Positions 17,495 to 25,604 of a DNA stretch of 64,000 nucleotides are shown here, piece by piece. How positions within the stretch are numbered: the first letter of the stretch is position 1; every line of letters begins with the position of its first letter. This stretch comes from Thermorudis peleae (lineage in GTDB: Bacteria > Chloroflexota > Chloroflexia > Thermomicrobiales > Thermomicrobiaceae): positions 496,001-560,000 of the forward strand of contig NZ_JQMP01000004.1 in assembly GCF_000744775.1 (NCBI RefSeq), in the 5' to 3' direction. Below the pieces are notes generated by a model that was not told the DNA's origin, did not search any database, and saw nothing but the letters and a program-made list of their open reading frames with translations. Both the position numbers and the translations under genes were made by a program.

Positions 17495-17523
17495 AGCATA
17501 CATACGTACACCCCTCCTGACAA
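17495..17523 (-). promoter_or_regulatory. Promoter of the dcw cluster
   Basis: On the minus strand, -35 TTGTCA (17518-17523, five of six consensus bases) and -10 TATGCT (17495-17500) are separated by exactly 17 bases. Transcription should start near 17488, inside the first MraZ repeat. No other pair of this quality was seen in the 565-base gap upstream of mraZ. Confidence 0.65.
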
Positions 17524-17909
17524 GCCCTGGGCGCCTCGGGGTGTCCATACATACTGTCCGTACAATAAAAATTGGGGCACTACCCAGCTTCGCTGCATTG
17601 TCGCTGCAGTCCACCAACAACGCGAGTAGCGGTTTCTTTCACAGCGTAGAGAAACGAACAGAAGAAGGAAGGCGCGGCTTCTTTCGCTGACGGATCCTTC
17701 GGGAGACTGGTGCATCGGCCATGATAATGCGGAAAGAAAGTGAAGGAATGTCGCGGGAACGGCACCGTCCGCGCGTCATTTGTCAAGGACAGGGAGCAAG
17801 CGTTGTACGGCGCGTACGCTACAGATGCTACTGCGTGCAAGCAATCGTCACTGCCACCGGCTTCACGCCGTGGCGCCTTGCCCAACAACGTGACAAGGCA
17901 TCAGGCAAC
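17524..17909. other. Non-coding gap between the acyl-CoA mutase gene and the dcw promoter
   Basis: No convincing gene was found in either strand. Short open frames here have no ribosome sites and no recognisable product. At 17853-17874 an imperfect hairpin (GCCAC-GGC / GCC-G-GTGGC) lies about 36 bases after the mutase stop and may help end that transcript, but no U tract follows. Around 17501-17555 the sequence contains the repeated element CATACATAC (17497-17505 and 17546-17554), which flanks the dcw promoter. Confidence 0.5.
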
Positions 17910-19487
17910 TTAGGCAAAACGTGGACGGTACTCGCCCCAGACCTGACGGAGTCGCCCACAAATTTGCCCAAGGGTTGCACCAGCACGGAGTGCTTCCTTC
18001 ATGACGGGCAAGAGATTCACTGTTCCGCGTGCAGCTTGCTCAACGGCATCGAGTGCTGCAGTCACCCGGACTGCATCCTGGGCCGCGCGATACGCTTGGA
18101 CACGAGCAATCTGTCGGTTGACCGCTTCATCATCAATGCGGTGCACTGGAACCGTGACCGGCAGGTCGTCCTGATACTTGTTGACGCCGACGATCACCCG
18201 GTCACCACGCTCAACAGCGCGTTCCCAAGCATATGCGCTCTCGGCGATCTGCTCCTGCATCCAGCCCTGTTCGATCGCAGTGACGGCACCACCAAGTTCC
18301 TCGATCTCTTCAAGAAGCGACCACGCCCGACGCTCGATTTCATCAGTGAGTGCTTCGACAAAATACGATCCCCCAAGAGGATCAGCTGTATCAGCAACCC
18401 CAGTCTCTTCGGCCAGAATTTGCTGAGTACGCAAGGCAATGGTCGCCGATTCTTCGGTCGGCAGACCAAGGGCCTCATCATACGCATTGGTATGCAGACT
18501 CTGGGTACCACCGAGCACGGCGCTTAATGCCTGATAGGCAACGCGGACAATGTTGTTCAATGGCTGCTGCGCCGTCAATGTACAACCACAGGTCTGGGTG
18601 TGGAAGCGCAGCATCAGTGAACGCGGATTTTGGGCACCAAAACGCTCGCGCATGATCTTCGCCCACATCCGGCGCGCTGCCCGAAACTTCGCGATTTCCT
18701 CAAAGAAATTATTGTGGGCACCGAAGAAGAAACTTAAGCGTGGAGCAAACTCATCAACAGCGAGACCAGCATCAATTGCAGCTTGGACGTAAGCGATCGC
18801 GTTGGCCAGAGTAAACGCGATCTCCTGTACTGCTGTGGCACCAGCCTCACGAATGTGGTAGCCACTAATACTGATCATGTTCCAGTTTGGAAGGTGCTCA
18901 CGGCAATAAGCGAACGTATCGGTAACGAGGCGCATGGAAGGGCGAGGTGGGAAGATATAGGTCCCGCGAGCCGCATATTCCTTCAAGATGTCGTTTTGAA
19001 TGGTGCCACGGAGTGTGCGTGGATCGACCCCCTGTTCCTCGGCAACAAGCTCATACATCAGGAGCAAAATCGCTGCTGGTGCATTGATCGTCATTGACGT
19101 TGTGACCTGCCCAAGGTGGATGCCATCGAAAAGCCGGCGCATGTCATCGAGCGTGCTGATTGCAACACCGACGCGGCCAACTTCCGGTCTCGCGAGAGGA
19201 TGATCCGAGTCATAGCCAAGCTGTGTTGGAAGGTCAAATGCGACACTGAGCCCAGTTTGGCCACGGGCAAGCAGGAGGCGAAACCGGCGGTTCGTCTCTT
19301 CGGCTGAGGCGTAGCCTGCATACTGCCGGATTGTCCACTTCTTCCCACGATACATCGTGGCGTGGATTCCCCTGGTATAGGGATACGTACCGGGGTCCGG
19401 TTCTGCAGGGCGACCTGTGTCACGGTAGACCGGCAAGATCTCAATTCCAGCGTCGGTGTAGACGGGATCGAGTCGTGCTTCCACCAT
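17910..19487 (-). CDS. Acyl-CoA mutase large subunit (methylmalonyl-CoA mutase family), without B12 domain
   Basis: A 525-residue TIM-barrel catalytic subunit. Family marks are [19 protein letters not shown], the [17 protein letters not shown] region, [61 protein letters not shown] and [20 protein letters not shown]. It rearranges a CoA thioester carbon skeleton, most likely methylmalonyl-CoA to succinyl-CoA. It ends after the barrel and lacks the C-terminal cobalamin domain, so a separate small subunit with DxHxxG is required; none is encoded in this window. The upstream epimerase gene, 21 bases away, supports the methylmalonyl-CoA assignment over other mutases, though the GIHATMY substrate loop is of the split-subunit type that also occurs in related mutases. 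Confidence 0.9.
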   Translation of the reverse strand: MVEARLDPVYTDAGIEILPVYRDTGRPAEPDPGTYPYTRGIHATMYRGKKWTIRQYAGYASAEETNRRFRLLLARGQTGLSVAFDLPTQLGYDSDHPLARPEVGRVGVAISTLDDMRRLFDGIHLGQVTTSMTINAPAAILLLMYELVAEEQGVDPRTLRGTIQNDILKEYAARGTYIFPPRPSMRLVTDTFAYCREHLPNWNMISISGYHIREAGATAVQEIAFTLANAIAYVQAAIDAGLAVDEFAPRLSFFFGAHNNFFEEIAKFRAARRMWAKIMRERFGAQNPRSLMLRFHTQTCGCTLTAQQPLNNIVRVAYQALSAVLGGTQSLHTNAYDEALGLPTEESATIALRTQQILAEETGVADTADPLGGSYFVEALTDEIERRAWSLLEEIEELGGAVTAIEQGWMQEQIAESAYAWERAVERGDRVIVGVNKYQDDLPVTVPVHRIDDEAVNRQIARVQAYRAAQDAVRVTAALDAVEQAARGTVNLLPVMKEALRAGATLGQICGRLRQVWGEYRPRFA

Positions 19488-19508
19488 TGTTGCCGTACTC
19501 CTCGATCC

Positions 19509-19967
19509 TTACGCGAGTCGATGGGCGCGCGTCACGTGACGCGGCTGCTGGACAACTTCGACGAGTTCTGTTAGTACACCAGCACAAGAGCGTGGATGCA
19601 CGAACGCAACACGCCAGCCATGCAAGCCTTGCCGCGGCTCAGCGTCAATTAACTCAAAGCCTTGGGCAGCGAGATGCTGTAAGACAGAAGCAAGATCACG
19701 CACTTGGTAGGCAACATGATGGAGTCCGTCCCCACGTTTGGCGAGGAACCGCGCGACACCACTGTCATCATCAAGTGGTGTGAGTAGTTCAATGTACTGG
19801 GCACCGCTCGCCAGCAACGCAACCCGGACTCGTTGGTCATGCACATTAGTCACCTCAAGGAGGGGGCAGCCAAGCGCCTGATAGCGCTCAATCGCAGGCT
19901 CAAGGGATGCAACCACAATCCCAACGTGATGGATATTCTGCAGTGCAAGGGTTTGTAACAGGCTCAT
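19509..19967 (-). CDS. mce: Methylmalonyl-CoA epimerase (VOC family)
   Basis: A 152-residue glyoxalase-fold metalloenzyme. It has the paired beta-alpha-beta modules: residues 11-20 IHHVGIVVAS with the first His ligand, QYIELLTPLDDDSGVARFL in the middle, GDGLHHVAYQVRD with the second His, and GVLTELVEVV with the third ligand Glu. It interconverts (S)- and (R)-methylmalonyl-CoA, feeding the mutase encoded next. Its ATG overlaps the minE stop by four bases, so it is translated from the min transcript. The tail of about 12 residues after LVEVV is variable. Confidence 0.9.
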   Translation of the reverse strand: MSLLQTLALQNIHHVGIVVASLEPAIERYQALGCPLLEVTNVHDQRVRVALLASGAQYIELLTPLDDDSGVARFLAKRGDGLHHVAYQVRDLASVLQHLAAQGFELIDAEPRQGLHGWRVAFVHPRSCAGVLTELVEVVQQPRHVTRAHRLA

Positions 19968-20236
19968 CGCCTTGGGACCCCAGCTCGGCGTACCGGGACG
20001 TTCGCAACTAAGCGATCGCCGGTTTCAGTGCGCATAATGCGTACCTCGAGCCGTTCTGCATCGATGTCAAGGTGCCGTGAAAGAATCCGATAGATATCGG
20101 CACGAATCGCTTCCATCACCTCGGGCGTGAGCTTCACGTGATCTTGGACGAGCACCTCGACGAGCCGCTGTTTGGCGACCTGCGCACTCCGTTGCGGTTG
20201 GCTGCGGCGCCCAAAGAGGTTATCAAGCCACCCCAT
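19964..20236 (-). CDS. minE: Cell division topological factor MinE
   Basis: A 90-residue protein. The N-terminus MGWLDNLFGRR is an amphipathic membrane-targeting helix, residues about 18-35 (AKQRLVEVLVQDHVKL) match the anti-MinCD segment, and the C-terminal alpha/beta topological domain (IRADIYRILSRHLDIDAERLEVRIM) follows. MinE stimulates MinD ATPase and drives pole-to-pole oscillation. It has a strong GAGGAGG site before the ATG, lies 23 bases after minD and overlaps the epimerase start by four bases. Confidence 0.92.
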   Translation of the reverse strand: MGWLDNLFGRRSQPQRSAQVAKQRLVEVLVQDHVKLTPEVMEAIRADIYRILSRHLDIDAERLEVRIMRTETGDRLVANVPVRRAGVPRR

Positions 20237-20259
20237 TGTCGTGCCTCCTCATCGTGTGC

Positions 20260-21105
20260 TTAGTGTACGACCTGCTTCGAACGGCCGCCGAGCCCGAGTG
20301 CGCGCAAGAAGCGACGAAATGCGCCATCTGGTTCAGTCGGCGGCAACAGCGGGATTTCTTCGCCAAGCAAACGCGCAGCGATATCGCGGAACGCCTGGCC
20401 GGCTCGCGACTGAGGATCAAGCGCTGCTGGCTCTCCCCGGTTCGTCGAGGTAATGATCGTCTCATCATCTGGTACAAGCCCGATCAAGGGAATAGACAAA
20501 ATGTCAGTTACATCATCAACCGAGAGCATGTCACCACGGCGGACCAAGGTCGGATCGATCCGATTCACAATCAGTCGTGGTACTGGCAACTCCGCCGCCT
20601 CAACCAGGCCAATGATGCGATCAGCGTCACGAACCGATGACACCTCAGGATTTGTGACGATCAGTACTTCGTCCGCTCCAGCAATGGCATTACGGAAGCC
20701 TTGCTCGATGCCGGCAGGGGAGTCGATGAGCACGAAGTCAAATTGGCGACGCAGTTCGCTGCACAACTCGCGCATTTGCTGTGGGGATACTGCTTCCTTA
20801 TCACGGGTTTGCGCGGCCGGGATGAGATAGAGATTGGACAGCCGCTTATCACGAATGAGGGCTTGGCGTAACCGGCACCGTCCCTCAACAATGTCAACAA
20901 TGTCATAGACGATGCGGTTTTCAAGCCCCAAGACAATATCGAGATTGCGGAGGCCAATATCGGCATCAACGAGGACAACGGAACGTCCGCGGGCAGCAAG
21001 GGCTGCCCCGAGATTGGCCGTCGTGGTTGTCTTCCCAACACCGCCTTTGCCAGAAGTGATGGTAATGACTCGCCCCTGGACGTCTCGTGCTTCTTCTGTC
21101 TCCAC
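20260..21105 (-). CDS. minD: Septum site-determining ATPase MinD
   Basis: A 281-residue deviant-Walker P-loop ATPase. It shows ITSGKGGVGKTTTTANLG at the start, VVLVDADIGLRNLDIVLGLE, the FVLIDSPAGIEQGF switch and a C-terminal amphipathic membrane helix (FRRFLRALGLGGR). It recruits MinC to the membrane to block FtsZ rings at poles. The frame is open to 21195, overlapping minC, but the GTG at 21105 has AAAGGAGGGGG five bases upstream and gives the standard length, so that start is chosen; 49 bases then separate it from minC. Confidence 0.96.
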   Translation of the reverse strand: METEEARDVQGRVITITSGKGGVGKTTTTANLGAALAARGRSVVLVDADIGLRNLDIVLGLENRIVYDIVDIVEGRCRLRQALIRDKRLSNLYLIPAAQTRDKEAVSPQQMRELCSELRRQFDFVLIDSPAGIEQGFRNAIAGADEVLIVTNPEVSSVRDADRIIGLVEAAELPVPRLIVNRIDPTLVRRGDMLSVDDVTDILSIPLIGLVPDDETIITSTNRGEPAALDPQSRAGQAFRDIAARLLGEEIPLLPPTEPDGAFRRFLRALGLGGRSKQVVH

Positions 21106-21154
21106 AGCCCCCTCCTTTCGCTGCCGCCGCGCAACCAGACGTTGCATGCTCTGA

Positions 21155-21868
21155 CTAGGCGTGTCGTCGCTCAAACCGCCACGGCTCAACCACAATTGCC
21201 CCGTCCACCACGTGCGCTAACGCAGGCTCGTCGAGCAACTCACGCCGCTGGTCAGGCGCCCGAGCAGCGAGCGAGCCAATACGCAGTAGCGTCGGGCTCA
21301 GGCGCAATGCCGCGATGATCGCCTGCGTCCCCGTACGGAGTCCGGCGTAGATTGTCCCGCGCACTACCCCCCAGACCAGAACATCCCCGCCAGCACGCAC
21401 CTCAGCTCCTGGATTGACATCACCAACGATGACAACATCACCATCAGCAGTCACACTCATACCAGAGCGGAGCGTGCGCCGAACGTAGAGTGCAGTTCGC
21501 TCTGCTTCGTTCCCTGGTACCATTCGATCGTCTCGTGTCTCACGGCCAACGACACGCAAAGGATAAAACCCCCAGCTTTGGAGTCGCTCACGGTACGCTG
21601 GCGTTGTCGAGGTAATCGCCCGGACACGCACTCCTTGTTCGCTCAGATAGCGTTGCAGCGCAACGATTTCATCTAACGTGGGCTCACGCTCGCCATAGTC
21701 AATCATGAGCTCGCTATTGCGAAAGAATGCGCGGGAGCGCTCAATCGTCGCTTGAACATCAGCGAGCAACGAGGCCGTCGCAAGCCCTGGCGGCAACTGA
21801 AGGACAAGCCCATCTTGGGTACCGCGAACGCGCACCTGCTGGTCTGCGAATCGTGTCCGCTCTTCCAT
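21155..21868 (-). CDS. minC: Septum site-determining protein MinC
   Basis: A 237-residue FtsZ polymerisation inhibitor. The N-terminal domain binds FtsZ (VRVRGTQDGLVLQL...ELMIDYGEREPTLDEI). The C-terminal beta-helix carries the conserved LRSGMSVTADGDVVIVGDVNPGAEVRAGGD stretch of repeats and the R..I.A.. dimer surface that binds MinD. The frame reaches 21961 inside mrdA; the ATG at 21868 is chosen because AGGGGGG precedes it and it leaves a 19-base gap to mrdA. Confidence 0.94.
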   Translation of the reverse strand: MEERTRFADQQVRVRGTQDGLVLQLPPGLATASLLADVQATIERSRAFFRNSELMIDYGEREPTLDEIVALQRYLSEQGVRVRAITSTTPAYRERLQSWGFYPLRVVGRETRDDRMVPGNEAERTALYVRRTLRSGMSVTADGDVVIVGDVNPGAEVRAGGDVLVWGVVRGTIYAGLRTGTQAIIAALRLSPTLLRIGSLAARAPDQRRELLDEPALAHVVDGAIVVEPWRFERRHA

Positions 21869-21887
21869 AAGCCCCCCTGCCCGCTGA

Positions 21888-24149
21888 TTACCGCCCAGCA
21901 GTCGTCCGGTGGAAATAGGCAGCGAGAATCGCGTCAGCAACTGGAACCGCAAACGTTGCACCTTCGCCGCCGTCTCGAATCAACACAAGAACCAGGATCT
22001 CTGGCGCATCATACGGCGCAAATGCCGTAAACCATGCATGCTGCTTGGTGTATTTCCCATTCTCGGATTGACCGTACTCAGCTGTACCTGTTTTGCCAGC
22101 AATCGGTATTGTATCGCCTGTGCGGACGAATTTCCCCTTGGCTGTCCCGTCCGTAACCGTGCGGCGCATTGCCTGACGAACTAGCTGAATATGCTCCGGC
22201 GCAATCCCGAGCTTTCGGACGACAACCGGCTCGAAGGTGCGCACCGTTTCTCCGTTGGCATCACGAAGTTCTCGGACAAGCCGGGGCCGATAATACGTCC
22301 CGCCATTTGCGATGGCAGCGAGAGCACAGGCAAGTTGCAATGGCGTACAAGAAAGATGGCCCTGGCCGATCGAGACGTTAATCGTATCACCGACCGACCA
22401 GTACTCCCGCAACTCCTGGAACAGCCAACGCGGATCGGGCACAAGGCCGCTCGCTTCGTTGCCGAGCTCAATCCCCGTGGGCTGTCCAAATCCAAATTGC
22501 TCGCGGAGATATTTGCCAATCCGCTCGATCCCAAGTCCCGAGAAAAAGTGCGGTTGTGGATCTCCAGGAATGTAATAGTGAAGCGGTGTGTTTGCCCCTT
22601 CAGCTTGCTGATTTGGCGCACCGACATTGTAGAAGAAGACATTACATGATTGCGCAATACCATCGAGCACGGTAATCGGTCCATGCCCGCTGCGAAGCCA
22701 GCAATAGTAGTAATTGCCTCCATTTTCATCCCACTCAGTCGGGACACGAATTGCCCCACGACAGGTAAATGTCGTTTGCGCAGTGATTGTGCCTTCTTGC
22801 AGCGCGGCGCACGCAAGGAGCGGCTTGACTGTCGAACCGGGTGGGAATTCTCCACGCACGGCATAGTTGAATAACGGGCGGAACGGATCGTTTAAATACC
22901 GCTGATACTCTGCCTGGGAGATGCCATCAGCAAAGCATTGATTATCGTAGGTTGGGAGACTCACGAGCGCAAGCACTTCACCACTACGCGGATCAAGAGC
23001 AATAGCCACTCCAGACCCAACTGCCGAGCGTCCTTGTTTTGCTGCCGCATCGTTAGATTGCGCAATTCCTGCTTGGAGGGCTTCAGCGGCAGCCTTCTGC
23101 AAGGCGCTATCAATAGTGAGCACAACAGTGTATCCGGGAACGGGATCTTGCCGTCGATCTACTAACTCGGAGACAACTGCCCCACGGGCATCCGTTTGTA
23201 GCCAGCGGCCACCACGCGTTCCCCGCAGGTATGGCTCAAGCGCTTGCTCAATACCATCACGTCCGACAACGGCATTTGGTAAGTAGGGATTCGCCGCAGT
23301 ATCACCACCAGCAGCATCATACTCTTCTTTGGTAATCGGTCCAACGTATCCAAGAACGTGCGCAAAGATCGGTCCAGCCGGGTACTGGCGCATGAGCGTA
23401 TTGTCGTCGACAACAACACCAGGGAAGGAGAGTGGATTTGCTCCAATTTGTAACGCAAGATCACGCGGCACATCGCGCTTCAGGACAATCGGGCTTCCAG
23501 ACCCCGCATACTGTTCAAGCAGATAATCGTAGCGGTTCAGCACGTGAACACCAGGCCATTGTTGTGCTAATGACTGGAACGTCGCGACTTCAGCAGGCGA
23601 AAGCTGCTCACGCAACAAAACAAAAGGCCCATCCTTCGGCGGTGACACTAATGGCCCGAGCACGTCCCCAAGCGGCACATTCAGCGCAGTTGACAAAGCG
23701 TCAGCAACTGGTCGGCGGGCTTCAGGAGGTACTGCAGCAGGCCGTACAACAAGGACGGTATCAAGATTCAACATCCGAATCAGCTGATCCCGCACCGCAG
23801 CCCGCTGCTGCGGATCATCCGGCAACTGGTCAGGAACAACCGAGACCGACCACGCACGCCGATTCTGCGCCAGAATCACACCGTTTCGATCAACAATCAG
23901 CCCGCGCGGTGCTGGCAATGCCTCGAAGCGAATGACATTGCCAGCGGCACGACGCTGGTAACGAGCGGCATCAAGAAGTTGCATCTTCCCTAACTTCGCA
24001 AGGACAGCGCCAAAACCAGCAATGATCATGCTCCGCAAGAGGAATGTGCGCCGCGTCATGCCACGGCGCTCATCGCCAATTTCTTCAATGAGAATGCGCC
24101 GCCGTGCTTCAGGCGGCGCAAGTTCAAGTCGTCGATGGGCCCGCATCAT
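21888..24149 (-). CDS. mrdA: Class B penicillin-binding protein 2 (elongation transpeptidase)
   Basis: A 753-residue bitopic transpeptidase for lateral wall growth. After a 35-residue basic cytosolic part there is one membrane helix (about 37-52), the pedestal with PRGLIVDRNGVILAQN, and the transpeptidase domain with SxxK (PPGSTVKPLL), SxN (QSCNVFFYN) and KTG (AGKTGTAEYG). Clear differences from the septal PBP in this window are greater length and the position next to mreD. Two adjacent ATGs (24149 and 24146) are possible starts. The start region overlaps the end of mreD by 26 bases. Confidence 0.94.
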   Translation of the reverse strand: MMRAHRRLELAPPEARRRILIEEIGDERRGMTRRTFLLRSMIIAGFGAVLAKLGKMQLLDAARYQRRAAGNVIRFEALPAPRGLIVDRNGVILAQNRRAWSVSVVPDQLPDDPQQRAAVRDQLIRMLNLDTVLVVRPAAVPPEARRPVADALSTALNVPLGDVLGPLVSPPKDGPFVLLREQLSPAEVATFQSLAQQWPGVHVLNRYDYLLEQYAGSGSPIVLKRDVPRDLALQIGANPLSFPGVVVDDNTLMRQYPAGPIFAHVLGYVGPITKEEYDAAGGDTAANPYLPNAVVGRDGIEQALEPYLRGTRGGRWLQTDARGAVVSELVDRRQDPVPGYTVVLTIDSALQKAAAEALQAGIAQSNDAAAKQGRSAVGSGVAIALDPRSGEVLALVSLPTYDNQCFADGISQAEYQRYLNDPFRPLFNYAVRGEFPPGSTVKPLLACAALQEGTITAQTTFTCRGAIRVPTEWDENGGNYYYCWLRSGHGPITVLDGIAQSCNVFFYNVGAPNQQAEGANTPLHYYIPGDPQPHFFSGLGIERIGKYLREQFGFGQPTGIELGNEASGLVPDPRWLFQELREYWSVGDTINVSIGQGHLSCTPLQLACALAAIANGGTYYRPRLVRELRDANGETVRTFEPVVVRKLGIAPEHIQLVRQAMRRTVTDGTAKGKFVRTGDTIPIAGKTGTAEYGQSENGKYTKQHAWFTAFAPYDAPEILVLVLIRDGGEGATFAVPVADAILAAYFHRTTAGR

Positions 24150-24627
24150 GGAGTCCTACACGATCAAGGAGCAGAATCACGACGTAGATCACAGGGACGG
24201 CAGCAACATTCAGCAGCGCTGTCAGCACGGCAACTTCAACTATGAGCCGCGGCGACGCACTCATATGCGCTAACCATCGCGCAACGGCAAGCAACGCTTG
24301 GCTGGTTATTGTTGCGACGACAACAAGCCCCATTGGCACAAGCAAATCAGCCCGGAAGAGCCGACGACGAGCGAGGCCTCCTGTAAGCGCTGCAGCAAGC
24401 AGTGCCAGGCTATGCAAGCCCAGCGGGGTTAACGTAAGCACATCGAGCAGCACACCACCAAGTGCCGCTGCTCCAAGACCATAGGCCACGCCATAGAGGC
24501 TCGCAAGGACGAGAACAATGCCTAACACGAGATCGGGATTAACCCACAGTGGATTAATCCGGGGCAGTATTGTTACTTGCACCACCGTAGCACTGATGAC
24601 TAACAGCACAAGAAAGAGGTGGCGCAC
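24124..24627 (-). CDS. mreD: Rod shape-determining protein MreD
   Basis: A 167-residue integral membrane protein with about five helices. It starts at GTG (RHLFLVLLVISATVVQVTILPR) and contains VNPDLVLGIVLVLASLYGVAYGLGAAALGGVLLDVLTLTPLG, the MreD pattern of a 'PDL' turn, then 'G...G...G...D' in the next helices. It belongs to the elongasome with MreB, MreC and PBP2. mreB and mreC lie 20 kb away at 45344-47260, so the usual mreBCD operon is split here. It overlaps mrdA by 26 bases. Confidence 0.88.
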   Translation of the reverse strand: MRHLFLVLLVISATVVQVTILPRINPLWVNPDLVLGIVLVLASLYGVAYGLGAAALGGVLLDVLTLTPLGLHSLALLAAALTGGLARRRLFRADLLVPMGLVVVATITSQALLAVARWLAHMSASPRLIVEVAVLTALLNVAAVPVIYVVILLLDRVGLHDAGPSTT

Positions 24628-24690
24628 CCCAAACCCTCCCAGCGATATCCCTCAAAGAGGGATGCTAGCACATCACCCAAGAGTTTGCCG

Positions 24691-25452
24691 CTAACCGTGA
24701 GGAGGGCGCGCAGTCTCGAGTACGGCGATCTGCCCTTCAGCTCCAGGCATCGCGGAAGCACGTAATGCGGCAATGGTCTGCGAGACGTTATAGGCAACGC
24801 GTCGAAACGCAACGTCCCATCGCCCTTGATCTTCATTGAAGGTTAGGATGGCATAGGCCGCACGCTGGTCACCATCGAACGGTAACCCAACACTCCCAAC
24901 GGCAACAACAAGACGATCAGCAAGCGCACGGGCATATTGCACATGAATATGGCCATAGGCAAGAGCCTGGCCTCCGGCAGCATCCAGCATTGCCTGCAAC
25001 GTTGCTTCCGGCGCGTCTGGCTGGATCGTATCGTGACAATTCCATGGCGTTGCGTGCACAACCGTTAACGCTGCTCCGCCGGGGGCCGGAACAAGATAGG
25101 CGAGTGGGAGTGAAGCGAGATACTCAAGATGCGCAGCTGAGAGACGCTCAACCGCCCATTCATAGCGCGCTCGCAAGGCAGGCGAGGCAGTATGACGTTG
25201 CGCTTCAGTACTGACGTGTGCTGGTATTCGTCCACCACTGCCAACTTCAACTAAGAACTCGTCGGTATTTCCACGCACTGCCGGGATGCCCCGCTCGCGA
25301 ATCACCTCAATGCATTCAGCTGGCCATGGGCCACCGAACGCGAAGTCGCCGGCCATGACGACACGGTCATATGATCCCTTCTCGATATCGGCAAGTACAG
25401 CCTCTAAGGCTGGAAGGTTCCCATGGACATCGGAGATTACCGCAATACGCAT
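24691..25452 (-). CDS. Calcineurin-like metallophosphoesterase (YfcE/MJ0936 type)
   Basis: A 253-residue protein with the binuclear metal-binding motifs in order: D-x-H in VISDVHGNLPALEAVL (residues about 7-15), GDxxxxG in VMAGDFAFGGPWP, GNTDE in AVRGNTDEF, H in VVHATPW and the late GHIHVQY. The family hydrolyses phosphomonoesters or diesters, and the substrate is not evident. The frame extends to 25533, but the ATG at 25452 has GGGGGAGCAG upstream and starts exactly at the first beta strand. It is the first gene of the minus-strand envelope block and is divergent from glgE. Confidence 0.9.
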   Translation of the reverse strand: MRIAVISDVHGNLPALEAVLADIEKGSYDRVVMAGDFAFGGPWPAECIEVIRERGIPAVRGNTDEFLVEVGSGGRIPAHVSTEAQRHTASPALRARYEWAVERLSAAHLEYLASLPLAYLVPAPGGAALTVVHATPWNCHDTIQPDAPEATLQAMLDAAGGQALAYGHIHVQYARALADRLVVAVGSVGLPFDGDQRAAYAILTFNEDQGRWDVAFRRVAYNVSQTIAALRASAMPGAEGQIAVLETARPPHG

Positions 25453-25604
25453 AGCCTGCTCCCCCAGACTCGGCTGCCGTGTTTCACGGTATCCTAGCCT
25501 AGCACCACCATCAAGCGCCGCAGCATGGAACAATTAGGCGGACGACATTTTCCGGAGTGGGGGATTGCGGACGTCTCGCAAAGCACACAGGTGAGAGGAA
25601 GGGA
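25453..25604. other. Divergent intergenic region between the phosphoesterase gene and glgE
   Basis: These 152 bases must hold the promoter for the glucan/trehalose operon. I found no strong -10/-35 pair for glgE. On the minus strand TTGATG followed 17 bases later by TACCGT is a weak candidate for the phosphoesterase gene. The glgE ribosome site AGAGGAAGGGA lies directly before its ATG. Confidence 0.4.

Noticed and set aside
17401-17580. A replication origin suggested by DnaA-box-like sequences
   Set aside because: Only one exact and one near match were found, both inside the MraZ repeats, with no AT-rich unwinding region and no dnaA, dnaN or rpmH nearby.
17721-18527. A 268-codon plus-strand open frame crossing the gap and the mutase gene
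   Set aside because: Most of it is antisense to conserved mutase sequence and the product has no known features.
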